From contig NZ_JAFEVL010000018.1 of NCBI RefSeq assembly GCF_016901135.1, positions 22,605 through 86,604 of the forward strand: a stretch of 64,000 bases of DNA, read 5' to 3'. The notes below the pieces were generated by a model. That model ran no database searches. It was not told where the DNA came from and was given only the letters and a program-made list of their open reading frames with translations. The translations under genes were made by a program, and so were the position numbers. The stretch comes from Martinezella lusitana. Lineage in GTDB: Bacteria; Pseudomonadota; Alphaproteobacteria; Rhizobiales; Rhizobiaceae. This document shows positions 50,191 through 58,487 of the stretch, piece after piece (positions within the stretch are counted from its first letter, which is position 1; each line of letters starts with the position of its first letter).

Positions 50191-50823
50191 ATGAAGTGGG
50201 TTCCGAAGAATATCGACCGTTTGGCCGAGGCCCTGCTGGAACATCTCTACCTCGTCTTCTCCTCAGTCGGGATTGCTCTGGTGATCTCCCTGATCGTCGG
50301 CATATGGGCCGCGCGCAGGCCGCGAACCTTCGGCGTCATCGTCATCGTGACCGGCGTTCTGTTCGCCGTTCCGAGCCTCGCGCTTTTTGCTCTCCTCATT
50401 CCCGTGCTCGGCATCGGCGCCGCGCCCGCCATCACCGGCCTTGCCGCCTATTCCCTGATGATCCTCATTCGCAATATCGGGCTCGGCTTTCAGGCCATTC
50501 CCCGCGACGTACTCGATGCGGCCAACGGCATGGGATATGGCACGCCAAGGCGCATCTGGGAGATAGAGCTGCCGCTCGCCATGCCCTTCATCGTCGGCGG
50601 CGTTCGTATCGCGATCGTGACAGTCATCGGTATCGCCACTGTCGCCGCCTACATCAATGCCGGCGGTCTGGGCGTCATCATCTTCGAGGGTATCGACCAG
50701 CGCTTTCCGGAAAAGATTCTTGCCGGCGGCCTGCTCACCTCGGCATTGGCGCTTTTCGCCGATTACCTTTTCGCGTCGCTCGAAAAATACCTGCGCCGCC
50801 GCAACGGGAGGCAGGCGGCATGA
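50191..50823 (+). CDS. Quaternary-amine ABC transporter permease (OpuBB/ProW-like)
   Basis: A 210-residue permease with five or six helices. The coupling loop has PRDVLDAANGMGYGTPRRIWEIELPLA, the EAA-like motif of the betaine-transporter family (quoted as the conserved block at ~105-130). GAGGGAG lies about nine bases before the ATG at 50191. The second permease starts inside its stop codon (ATGA). Frames reading further upstream are not coding. Confidence 0.91.
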   Translation: MKWVPKNIDRLAEALLEHLYLVFSSVGIALVISLIVGIWAARRPRTFGVIVIVTGVLFAVPSLALFALLIPVLGIGAAPAITGLAAYSLMILIRNIGLGFQAIPRDVLDAANGMGYGTPRRIWEIELPLAMPFIVGGVRIAIVTVIGIATVAAYINAGGLGVIIFEGIDQRFPEKILAGGLLTSALALFADYLFASLEKYLRRRNGRQAA

Positions 50824-51455
50824 TGCTGATCGATGCCATCAACTGGATTTCCCAGAATCAGAGCACCTTCTTCAGCGCCTTCAACCGCCATGTGCTGATG
50901 TGCGCCATATCGCTCGGCATTGCCCTCGTCATTGCGATACCGCTCGGCTTTCTCGTCGCGCGGGCCCCGCGCGCTGCCTTCGTTGCCGTCAATATCGCCG
51001 GCTCGCTGCGTTCCATTCCGAGCCTTGCGATCCTGTCCGCGGCGATGCCTTTCCTCGGCATCGGGCTTTTGCCCTCGGTCATCGCGCTGATCGTGCTGGC
51101 GATACCGCCGCTGCTGCTGAACACCATCATCGGCATCCGAGAGATCGACCCGGCACTTCTCGATGCCGCCAACGGCATGGGCATGGGGCGACGCGATATT
51201 CTCTGGCAGATCGAGTGTCCGCTTTCGGTGCCTTCGATCCTTGCCGGCGTGCGCACCAGCGCCATTCAGGTGATCGGCGGCGCGGCACTCGCCTCCTTCA
51301 TCGGCGGCGGCGGGCTCGGTGATTTCATCAATGCCGGCATCGCCATCATGAATATGCCGCGCCTTCTGGTCGGCGCCCTTCCGATCGCGCTTCTAGCCAT
51401 CGCGGCCGAACTCGTCTTCGGACGGCTCGAGCGATTTTTCACCCAAAGACGATGA
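50820..51455 (+). CDS. Quaternary-amine ABC transporter permease (OpuBB/ProW-like)
   Basis: A 211-residue permease, sister to the gene before it. The EAA-like loop is DPALLDAANGMGMGRRDILW followed by QIECPLSVP; the C-terminus has GGAALASFIGGGGLGDFINAGI, typical of this family (two adjoining short blocks). GGGAGG lies upstream of the ATG at 50820. Two different permeases per ATPase is common for OsmU/YehWXYZ-type systems. Confidence 0.91.
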   Translation: MMLIDAINWISQNQSTFFSAFNRHVLMCAISLGIALVIAIPLGFLVARAPRAAFVAVNIAGSLRSIPSLAILSAAMPFLGIGLLPSVIALIVLAIPPLLLNTIIGIREIDPALLDAANGMGMGRRDILWQIECPLSVPSILAGVRTSAIQVIGGAALASFIGGGGLGDFINAGIAIMNMPRLLVGALPIALLAIAAELVFGRLERFFTQRR

Positions 51456-51473
51456 CCGCAAAGGGCGCTTGAT

Positions 51474-52412
51474 ATGATCAGACTGGACAAGGTCACGAAG
51501 AACTACGAGGGAAGCGGGCGCCACGCCGTCGACAGTCTCGATCTCATCATCGAAACGGGCACGACCGTCGCGTTGATCGGCCCTTCCGGCTGCGGCAAGA
51601 CCACCACCATGCGCATGATCAACAGGTTGGAAACTCCGACCGCCGGCCGTGTGCTGGTCAATGAGCGCGATGTGGCCGCGACCGATCCGAAGGAGCTTCG
51701 CCGCAGCATCGGCTATGTCATCCAGCAGGTCGGGCTGTTCCCGCATATGACGATCGAGCGCAATGTCGCAACCGTGCCGCGCCTGCTCGGCTGGGACAAG
51801 GCAAGGACGGACCGCCGCATCGACGAACTTCTCGAGTTGGTCGGCCTCGATCCCTCGATCATGCGCAGGCGCCTGCCGCACGAGCTTTCCGGCGGCCAGC
51901 GCCAGCGCGTCGGCTTCGCCCGGGCGCTGGCCGCCGATCCCGCCATCATGCTGATGGACGAGCCCTTCGGCGCGATCGACCCGATCACTCGTGTGCGACT
52001 GCAGGACGAGTTCCGGCAGATCCTGAAAAAGGTCAGCAAGACGGTCGTCATCGTCACCCATGATATTGACGAGGCGATCAAGATGGGCGACCGCATCGCC
52101 ATCATGCGCGATGGAGGCCTTCTGCAATACGATACGCCGGAAGCGATCCTGGCGCGGCCGGCCAACGAGTTCGTCGAAAGCTTCCTCGGTCCGGACAGGG
52201 CGATCAAACGCCTGAGCTTGATCGCGGTCGCGAGCGTCATGGCGCCGCCCGCGCCTCAGGATTCCGCCGTAGCCATCAAGCCCGCCGCCAGTCTTCATGA
52301 TGCCCTGGCGCTGATCCTGGCGGGAGATCTGCCCGGTCTTGATGTCAGGATGGATAGTGGCGAAACAGTGGGGTATCTCTCCCGCGAGGCGGTGCTTTCC
52401 GCGCATAGGTAG
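51474..52412 (+). CDS. Quaternary-amine ABC transporter ATP-binding protein (OpuBA/ProV-like)
   Basis: A 312-residue ATPase: Walker A GPSGCGKTTT near 37, Q-loop VIQQVGLFPHMTI, signature [14 protein letters not shown], Walker B IMLMDEPFGAIDP and switch VTHDIDEAIKMGD. The tail after ~240 is a shortened and divergent CBS-like region (SLHDALALILAGDLPGLDV), less than the two CBS repeats that sense ionic strength in osmotic transporters. That supports a nutritional rather than osmoprotective role. Last gene of the lyase/transport unit. Confidence 0.92.
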   Translation: MIRLDKVTKNYEGSGRHAVDSLDLIIETGTTVALIGPSGCGKTTTMRMINRLETPTAGRVLVNERDVAATDPKELRRSIGYVIQQVGLFPHMTIERNVATVPRLLGWDKARTDRRIDELLELVGLDPSIMRRRLPHELSGGQRQRVGFARALAADPAIMLMDEPFGAIDPITRVRLQDEFRQILKKVSKTVVIVTHDIDEAIKMGDRIAIMRDGGLLQYDTPEAILARPANEFVESFLGPDRAIKRLSLIAVASVMAPPAPQDSAVAIKPAASLHDALALILAGDLPGLDVRMDSGETVGYLSREAVLSAHR

Positions 52413-52474
52413 GGCAGCCAAGTCCAATTAGGGGGCCGTGATTGGCATGGACTCTTGGAAACTGGGCGCGCATA

Positions 52475-52504
52475 ATCTACATTAAAATCAAAATCTATCT
52501 ACAT
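52475..52504. repeat. Direct repeat upstream of the VapB gene
   Basis: ATCTACAT occurs at 52475-52482 and 52497-52504, 22 bp apart (two helical turns), in an AT-rich stretch before the antitoxin start. A possible binding site for VapB autoregulation. Confidence 0.35.
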
Positions 52505-52514
52505 GGAGTTGACC

Positions 52515-52760
52515 GTGGCCATTAACGTCAATAATCCGGAGGCGGATGCGCTAACGCGCAAGTTTGCACATATGGCTGGCGTCACCATCTCCGAAGCGAT
52601 CGTTATCGCTATGAAGGAGGCGATCGCAAAGCGCAGCAAGGCAGAAACGCCGCATCAAACGGCGGTGCGACTTCGCGAAAAGCATGGCGTTGCCTTAAAA
52701 GATCAATCCAGGAAACCACTTCCGCGGGAAGCCTTCGACGCGATGTGGGACGAAAACTAG
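52515..52760 (+). CDS. VapB-like antitoxin (Rv0623/PSK family)
   Basis: An 81-residue antitoxin. With the GTG at 52515 as start (GGAG six bases upstream) the protein begins MAINVNNPEADALTRKFAHM, just as family members do; the upstream ATG at 52503 would add four residues with no ribosome site. The ribbon-helix-helix part is followed by TISEAIVIAMKEAIAKR and a C-terminal toxin-binding tail (DAMWDEN). It directly precedes its PIN toxin, with stop and start sharing one base. Confidence 0.88.
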   Translation: MAINVNNPEADALTRKFAHMAGVTISEAIVIAMKEAIAKRSKAETPHQTAVRLREKHGVALKDQSRKPLPREAFDAMWDEN

Positions 52761-53164
52761 TGTTTATCGACGCTTGCGCCATCATTGCCCTTCTCTCGGA
52801 CGAACCGGAGGCGGAGAGAGTTTCGAAGGCGATCACATCGGCTAAAAGCCCTATGACCTCGCCGATCGCCGTGCTGGAAGCAGCACTTGGCCTTGCCCGT
52901 CCGGATAAATTCGATCTCTCGGTGGAGGCAGTAGAGTCCCTGCTTCTGGAATTCATGGAAGAGCGCGGTATTGAAATCTGTGATCTGCCGCCGGCACGGG
53001 AAACGACCCGTCTCGCGCTTTCGGCGGCGCACCGTTATCGTTCCGGACGTCATGGGCTCAATCTCGGCGATTGCTTGCATTACGCCTGCGCCAAATACTA
53101 TGGCGTACCGATCCTTGCGACGGCAGAGGAATTCCGGCGGACCGATGTTGAAACCGTCCCCTGA
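52760..53164 (+). CDS. VapC-like PIN-domain toxin
   Basis: A 134-residue PIN ribonuclease. Acidic residues: Asp4 in FIDACAII, Glu40 in AVLEAALGL, Asp104 in NLGDCLHYACAK and Glu123/Glu124 in ATAEEFRRTDV, all as in Rv0624-type VapC proteins. The GTG at 52760 overlaps the antitoxin stop (TAGTG); a GTG at 52745 would add five residues. The pair lies exactly between the quaternary-amine unit and the methylated-amine genes, so it may be a later insertion or a stabilising module. Confidence 0.88.
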   Translation: MFIDACAIIALLSDEPEAERVSKAITSAKSPMTSPIAVLEAALGLARPDKFDLSVEAVESLLLEFMEERGIEICDLPPARETTRLALSAAHRYRSGRHGLNLGDCLHYACAKYYGVPILATAEEFRRTDVETVP

Positions 53165-53242
53165 AGGATGATGCTCGCTTCCGTCTCGACTGGAATTTTG
53201 CTCCCGGCGGCTCGCAATAGAGCCAGCGGGAAATAGAAAAAG

Positions 53243-53276
53243 CAAACCCCGCCGTGCACAGACGCGGCGGGGTTTG
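53243..53276. terminator. Bidirectional terminator
   Basis: CAAACCCCGCCG (53243-53254) and CGGCGGGGTTTG (53265-53276) are exact complements with a 10-base loop. It lies between the converging VapC and permease genes, with short A- and T-rich flanks (AGAAAAAG before, GTTTGTC after), suiting termination from both sides. Confidence 0.8.
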
Positions 53277-53299
53277 TCATTGTGGAAGCTACGGCTTCT

Positions 53300-55084
53300 C
53301 TACGCCGGCAGCTGGAATGCCCAGTTGGCAATCAGTACGATGGCAAGGCCACCGACCAACGCCAGGTAGGGCAGAATTCCCGCTTTCTTCACACCGAGAT
53401 CCTGACCGACAAGACCCAGATCATCCATGGCGCCGGCCGGGAACTTGCCGCCGTCGCGCACATAATGCCTGTAGGCGAAAACCGGCAGGATCAACGCGGC
53501 GAAAGCAAAGCCGATCCAGAGTGCATTCGCATAGCCCCAGACCTTGGCGCCGGCACCGAGGAAGAGCGCATTTACGAAGGCAAGAACGGTGTTGAGGCCG
53601 ATGAGCCAGGCTGGCGCCTTCCAGGGACGCTCGATATGGCCGGAATCCATGCGGTGGATCCAACCGGAGTTGAGATTGAGGAAGTTGAAGATGATGTATC
53701 CGACGTTGGAGACGGCGAGCACGAAGAAATAGCCGCTGGTATCCGACGCTATGGCGAGAAGGGCGAGGTTGAAGGCGAAGTCCGTCCACATCGCTCTGGT
53801 CGGCGCGCCATTCTCGTTCACATGGTCGAGATATTTCGGTAGCCAGCCATCCTTCGAGCCCTGATAGAGTGTGCGCGACGAACCGGCCATGGCGGTCATG
53901 ATGGCGAGGAAGAGCGCCATGATCATCAGGATGACGAGCAGCTGCGTGACGATGCGGCCGGCGCCGATTAGGCCACCGAGCGCTTCGCCGACACCAGTGC
54001 CATCGACGATGCCGGGCGCCAGCATGCCGGAATGGCCGAGCACGCCTTGAAAGGCGAAAGGCACGAGGAAGAAGAAGACGCAGCAGGCAAGACCGGAATA
54101 GAAGATCGCCTTGAACGTATCCGTCTTCGGGTTCTTGAGCTCACGCGTATAGCAGACGGCGGTTTCGAAGCCGTAGGTTGACCAGGCCGCGATATAGAGG
54201 CCGCCGAGGAAGAGCGTCCAGCCGCCATTGCTCCAGGTGCCATCGGTAGCGGCATAAGCCGCCGTCGGCGGCACGAGGCCGGTGACGTTGGTGGAGAGGA
54301 TCTGGCCGCTGACGATCGGATAGATGCCGATGATCAGCAACGGCACGAGAACGATGATTGCCAGCCACTTCTGCACGCTTGCCGTCTCGGAGATGCCGCG
54401 ATGCTGGATCGCGAAAATGATCAGCATCAGGATACCGCCAATAAAGAAAGTGGCGTTGATGTTGGCCGTTGCGAGGAAGGGAATGTTGAAGCTGAAGAGA
54501 GACCAGTTGCGAACGGCAGGCGTCAGCGCGGCAACGCCATCGGCGCTGAGCAGCGCTGTTACGGCATCCTGCGGCGACGTACCGGCGTGAGCCGCAATAT
54601 ATTCGGCAATCCGCGGGCTATCCGCCGTAATGGATGTTGCATGGGCGCTGATCCAACTGAGCACGGCCTGCGAATCTGCTGCCGGGATCGGGTAGAAGGC
54701 ATTGAGAATATAGCCCGCGGCGATGGCGCAGCCGAGCGATAGCACCGGCGACCAGGCGAACCAGTTGCACCAGACGGAAAGCGGCGCGATGAACTTCGAG
54801 TAACGCAGCCAGGCGGTCGCGCCGTAGACCGAAGCACCACCGGACTTGTTGCCGAACATGCCGGCGATTTCCGCATACGTGAAGGATTGCAGGAACCCCA
54901 TGATCATCGAGATGATCCAAACGACGAAGGCGAGCTTGCCCGTCGTGCCGGCGATACCGCCGATGGAGAAGAGAACGAGCGGCGGCACGCCCGCAGCCAC
55001 CCAGAACGCGCCCTTCCAATCGAGCGCGCGTATAAGCTTACCTTCGGTGCCAGCGGAAGCGCCGGCGTCGACAATATCCGTCAT
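53300..55084 (-). CDS. APC-family permease of the methylated-amine cluster
   Basis: A 594-residue amino-acid/polyamine-type secondary transporter with about 12 helices. GVPPLVLFSIGGIAGTTGKLAF and SFTYAEIAGMFGNKSGGASVYG near the start are the APC helix-1 and helix-2 signatures; GWLPKYLDHVNENGAPTRA is the loop-8 motif. A long insert (~145-210) is extracytoplasmic. It is divergent from the trimethylamine N-oxide demethylase gene, 244 bp apart, and a similar permease accompanies tmm/tdm in other methylotrophic alphaproteobacteria, so trimethylamine, its N-oxide or another methylated amine is the likely cargo. Confidence 0.86.
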   Translation of the reverse strand: MTDIVDAGASAGTEGKLIRALDWKGAFWVAAGVPPLVLFSIGGIAGTTGKLAFVVWIISMIMGFLQSFTYAEIAGMFGNKSGGASVYGATAWLRYSKFIAPLSVWCNWFAWSPVLSLGCAIAAGYILNAFYPIPAADSQAVLSWISAHATSITADSPRIAEYIAAHAGTSPQDAVTALLSADGVAALTPAVRNWSLFSFNIPFLATANINATFFIGGILMLIIFAIQHRGISETASVQKWLAIIVLVPLLIIGIYPIVSGQILSTNVTGLVPPTAAYAATDGTWSNGGWTLFLGGLYIAAWSTYGFETAVCYTRELKNPKTDTFKAIFYSGLACCVFFFLVPFAFQGVLGHSGMLAPGIVDGTGVGEALGGLIGAGRIVTQLLVILMIMALFLAIMTAMAGSSRTLYQGSKDGWLPKYLDHVNENGAPTRAMWTDFAFNLALLAIASDTSGYFFVLAVSNVGYIIFNFLNLNSGWIHRMDSGHIERPWKAPAWLIGLNTVLAFVNALFLGAGAKVWGYANALWIGFAFAALILPVFAYRHYVRDGGKFPAGAMDDLGLVGQDLGVKKAGILPYLALVGGLAIVLIANWAFQLPA

Positions 55085-55328
55085 TGGTGATGTTCCCCAT
55101 CTTTGTTCCGGACGTATCTCTCCTACGTCTCCCTGAACGTGCCTCCCATGGCATTCCGGGCTTGCTGGAGGTTTTCGCGAGCCGCGTCTGTGCGCGGATT
55201 TCCAAATACCAAGCCTTTATACATAGTGAAGATATTTTCTTTCTAGTCAATATCCCTTTACTTTCCGACGGCATTTTGTCAGCATGATTCCGGTGCCGTA
55301 ACGCACCTCGTTTTCCCGAGAGGGCCAT

Positions 55329-57698
55329 ATGCGAGAACTCCATCCGACGATCGCCGGAATACGGCCCGTTTCGGCGAGCATTGTCCGTTATCCGGGCATT
55401 CCGGCGCTGTCGTCTGACACCGAACGCTATCGCTGCAAGGGCGGTGGAACGGTCGTCGTGCGTGTCGAGGCGGGCGATCGAATCACGCTGACCGACTGCG
55501 AAGGCGGACAGACCTGCGAGCTATCCTTTCTCGACGAGAAGGGCCGCTTTCAATCCGCCGGATTGGGTGCCGCTTTCACCTGTGCCGCCGAAGGATTGAA
55601 GTCTATCCTGTCCTCCAAAGACGAAAGCGCTTCGCGCGTGCGCGCGGCATTGCAGCGGCGCGGTGCCGATCTCGGCGCGGCAGGCGCTCTTAGCATTTTC
55701 GGCGAAGCCTCGCCGCCCGGCAGCACGGCTGAATTCACCATCGCTCTGAAGGGCCTGCTCATCGCCTGCGCCCCGGGTGCTGCCATGTCGCCGGAGGCAC
55801 AGGATACGGCAACGCCGGTGGAGATCAGGATCCGGCGCGCGACGATTCTCCGCGACTATGCCTCCGCCCTGCCCGAGCCTTTGGCCGATCCGATCGAGGA
55901 TATCCGCATCAAGGCCGCGACCGCCTCCGCCTATTTCGTGCGCGCCGGCGAGTTCATCCAGATCATCGACGTCTATGGGCGGCAGTGCACTGATTTCCAG
56001 GCCTTTGCCGCCCGCAAGGTGGACAAGGGGCTCGATCTCGCGCTCGATTCCACCGTCACGCGCACCCTGCTCGGCCGCAGCTATCCCACCCCGGGCCTGC
56101 CTTCCAAAGCCTTCGACCGGGATTTCGAGCCGCTTATAGAAATCGTTCAGGACACCGTCGGCCGGCACGATGCCTTCGCCACGGCCTGCAATTCACGTTA
56201 CTACGACGATATGGGCTATCCCGGCCACGTGAACTGCACCGACAATTTCAACGCAGTACTCGCGCCTTACGGCATCTCCGGCCGCAAGGGCTGGGAAGCG
56301 CTCAACTACTTCTACAACACCAATATCGACCACAATAATCAGCTCTATCTCGACGAACCCTGGTCGCGGCCGGGCGACTATGTACTGATGCGGGCACTAA
56401 CCGACCTTGTCTGTGTCTCCTCCTCCTGTCCGGATGATATCGACGCGGCCAATGGCTGGGACCCGACCGATATCCATGTCCGCACATTTTCCGGCAAAGA
56501 GAAATTCACACGAGCGGTAGCCTATCGCATGACCCCTGACGCTGACGCAGAACTGACGCGGGAAACCGCGTTTCACCCCCGCCTCTCCGCACTGACGCGG
56601 GATTACACCGAATATCGCGGCTTTTGGCTGCCGAATCGCTTTTCCTCGGAAGGACCAGTCGAGGAATATTGGGCCTGCCGCGAACGAGCTGTTGTCATCG
56701 ACCTCTCGCCGCTGCGCAAATTCGAGGTGACGGGACCGGACGCGGAGGAGCTGCTGCAATATTGCCTGACCCGCGATGTGCGCAAGCTATCGACCGGCCA
56801 GGTCGTCTATTCCGCCATGTGCTACGAAAACGGCGGCATGATCGATGACGGGACGCTTTTTCGTCTCGGCGACAAGAATTTCCGCTGGATCGGCGGCGAT
56901 GACTATAGCGGCATCTGGCTGCGGGAGCAGGCGGAGAAGAAGGGGTTCAAGGCCTGGGTCCGCTCGTCCACGGACCAGATGCACAATATCGCGCTGCAAG
57001 GCCCGAAGAGCCGCGACATCCTGAAGGAGATCATCTGGACGGCGCCACGCCAACCGACGATCGGCGAGCTCGAATGGTTCCGTTTCGCAGTGGGCCGTAT
57101 CGGTCACTTCGAAGGAGCGCCGGTTGTCGTCTCGCGTACCGGCTATACCGGTGAGCTCGGCTACGAGATCTTCTGCCATCCGAAGGATGCGGCCACTGTC
57201 TTCGATGCCGTCTGGAGGGCCGGTGAGCCATATGATTTGAAACCCATGGGCCTGGAGGCGCTGGATATGGTCCGCATCGAGGCCGGCCTGATCTTCGCCC
57301 ATCATGAATTCACCGACCAGACCGATCCCTTCGAGGCCGGCATCGGCTTCACCGTGCCATTGAAATCCAAGCAGGATGATTTTATCGGCCGCGAGGCATT
57401 GATAAGGCGAAAAGAAAATCCGCGCCATCTGATGGTCGGGCTCGATATCGAGGCCAACGAAGCGGTCGGACATGGAGACTGCATCCATATCGGCCGCGCC
57501 CAGGTCGGCGTGATCACCAGCGCGACCCGCTCGCCGATCCTCGGCAAGACGATCGCGCTTGCCCGCGTCGATGTCCTGCATGCCGGTGTCGGCACCAAGG
57601 TCGAAATCGGCAAGCTCGACGGCCACCAGAAACGCCTGCCGGCTGTGATCGTGCCGCTGTCGCACTACGATCCGCAGAAGACACGGCCGCGCTCGTAG
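55329..57698 (+). CDS. tdm: Trimethylamine N-oxide demethylase (DUF1989 + GcvT-like domains)
   Basis: A 789-residue protein with the domain order of Tdm. Residues ~15-90 look like a first DUF1989-type segment (VVVRVEAGDRITLTDCEGGQ). Residues ~195-400 are the DUF1989 catalytic domain with Cys near 220 (GRQCTDFQAF), HDAFATACNSRYYDD, VNCTDNF (~302) and SSSCPDD (~366), the cysteines expected to hold zinc. Residues ~415-780 are a GcvT-like folate domain (FWLPNRFSSEGPVEEYW, GYTGELGYEIF). It would split TMAO into dimethylamine and formaldehyde, the latter passing to tetrahydrofolate. Divergent from the permease. Confidence 0.9.
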   Translation: MRELHPTIAGIRPVSASIVRYPGIPALSSDTERYRCKGGGTVVVRVEAGDRITLTDCEGGQTCELSFLDEKGRFQSAGLGAAFTCAAEGLKSILSSKDESASRVRAALQRRGADLGAAGALSIFGEASPPGSTAEFTIALKGLLIACAPGAAMSPEAQDTATPVEIRIRRATILRDYASALPEPLADPIEDIRIKAATASAYFVRAGEFIQIIDVYGRQCTDFQAFAARKVDKGLDLALDSTVTRTLLGRSYPTPGLPSKAFDRDFEPLIEIVQDTVGRHDAFATACNSRYYDDMGYPGHVNCTDNFNAVLAPYGISGRKGWEALNYFYNTNIDHNNQLYLDEPWSRPGDYVLMRALTDLVCVSSSCPDDIDAANGWDPTDIHVRTFSGKEKFTRAVAYRMTPDADAELTRETAFHPRLSALTRDYTEYRGFWLPNRFSSEGPVEEYWACRERAVVIDLSPLRKFEVTGPDAEELLQYCLTRDVRKLSTGQVVYSAMCYENGGMIDDGTLFRLGDKNFRWIGGDDYSGIWLREQAEKKGFKAWVRSSTDQMHNIALQGPKSRDILKEIIWTAPRQPTIGELEWFRFAVGRIGHFEGAPVVVSRTGYTGELGYEIFCHPKDAATVFDAVWRAGEPYDLKPMGLEALDMVRIEAGLIFAHHEFTDQTDPFEAGIGFTVPLKSKQDDFIGREALIRRKENPRHLMVGLDIEANEAVGHGDCIHIGRAQVGVITSATRSPILGKTIALARVDVLHAGVGTKVEIGKLDGHQKRLPAVIVPLSHYDPQKTRPRS

Positions 57699-57771
57699 GA
57701 GCAATTCCAGGAAAAGTACGCAGTGGTTTTGCGACCGGAATTGGGCAAAAACAATAGGATAGAGCGGTTAC

Positions 57772-58371
57772 TTATTCCGCTTTCCTCTGCGCATTCGAGA
57801 TCGCTCGCGCCGCCTCCTCGGAGGAATTGGCAAGCGTGCGCATCTCCGCCGCCAGCACCGCGAAGCCCGATCCCGCCGTTCCGGCTCTCGCAGCCTCGAT
57901 GCCAGCATTGACCGCAAGCAGCTTCAGGTAGCGCAGCGACTGCAGGATCTCGTTGGTCTTAGAGGCCGTAACCCGCATGCCCGATGTCTGTTCGTCGATG
58001 CGCTGATAGAGCGACTCGATGTTGATGATGCTGCCCTCCAAGTAGAGCAGCTCCCCGACCTCGTCCCATACGCCGCCGCCAGTCTCCGTCACCCAGATGA
58101 GATGACCGTCGCGATGGCGTATCCGGTACTCCATCGTCCAGTCGGCGCGGCTTTCCAGTGCCTTGCCGACAACCTCGTCCATGAGCGGAACATCCTCCTC
58201 GTACATGATGGAGGTGAAGGTTCGCGTGCGGTTGCCGATGATCTCGTCGACGGGATAACCGAAGATGCGTTCGACGCCGTCGGTCATTTCCAGCATCGTA
58301 TAGTTCTCGTCAGCGCGGCAGCGATAGAGGAAGCCGCTCATGCGGCCAAGAACGCTAGTTTGGAAATCCAT
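57772..58371 (-). CDS. Small soluble PAS-MCP signalling protein
   Basis: A 199-residue cytoplasmic protein. Residues ~1-120 are a PAS domain (MLEMTDGVERIFGYPVDEIIG; MEYRIRHRDGHLIWV; PAC-like end). Residues ~135-195 keep only the hairpin tip of a methyl-accepting chemotaxis protein: LLAVNAGIEAARAGTAGSGF, AVLAAEMRTLANSS. There are no transmembrane segments, HAMP domain or long coiled coil. Such a mini-receptor could join chemoreceptor arrays or act as a decoy. It lies between tdm and tmm; the context hints at sensing of methylated amines or of redox state. Confidence 0.85.
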   Translation of the reverse strand: MDFQTSVLGRMSGFLYRCRADENYTMLEMTDGVERIFGYPVDEIIGNRTRTFTSIMYEEDVPLMDEVVGKALESRADWTMEYRIRHRDGHLIWVTETGGGVWDEVGELLYLEGSIINIESLYQRIDEQTSGMRVTASKTNEILQSLRYLKLLAVNAGIEAARAGTAGSGFAVLAAEMRTLANSSEEAARAISNAQRKAE

Positions 58372-58430
58372 GAAGGCCGTACCCGAAGAAAAAGTGGCTG
58401 ATCAAATTGCTTCGTCTCAACTCAAATACG

Positions 58431-58463
58431 CCGGCAAGGGAGGCGCTGAGCCTCCCTTGCCGG
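58431..58463 (-). terminator. Strong hairpin after the tmm gene
   Basis: CCGGCAAGGGAGGC (58431-58444) and GCCTCCCTTGCCGG (58450-58463) are exact 14-bp complements with a 5-base loop, 25 bp past the tmm stop. The T-tract is poor (CGTATTTGAG), but the stem strength suits a transcript end. Confidence 0.65.
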
Positions 58464-58487
58464 TTACGCGGGATTGTGGCGTGCGCA

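Noticed and set aside
50196..50819. Upstream extension of the second betaine permease to 419 residues
   Set aside because: It is an Arg/His/Ala-rich alternate-frame translation of the first permease; the second gene starts at 50820 with GGGAGG upstream.
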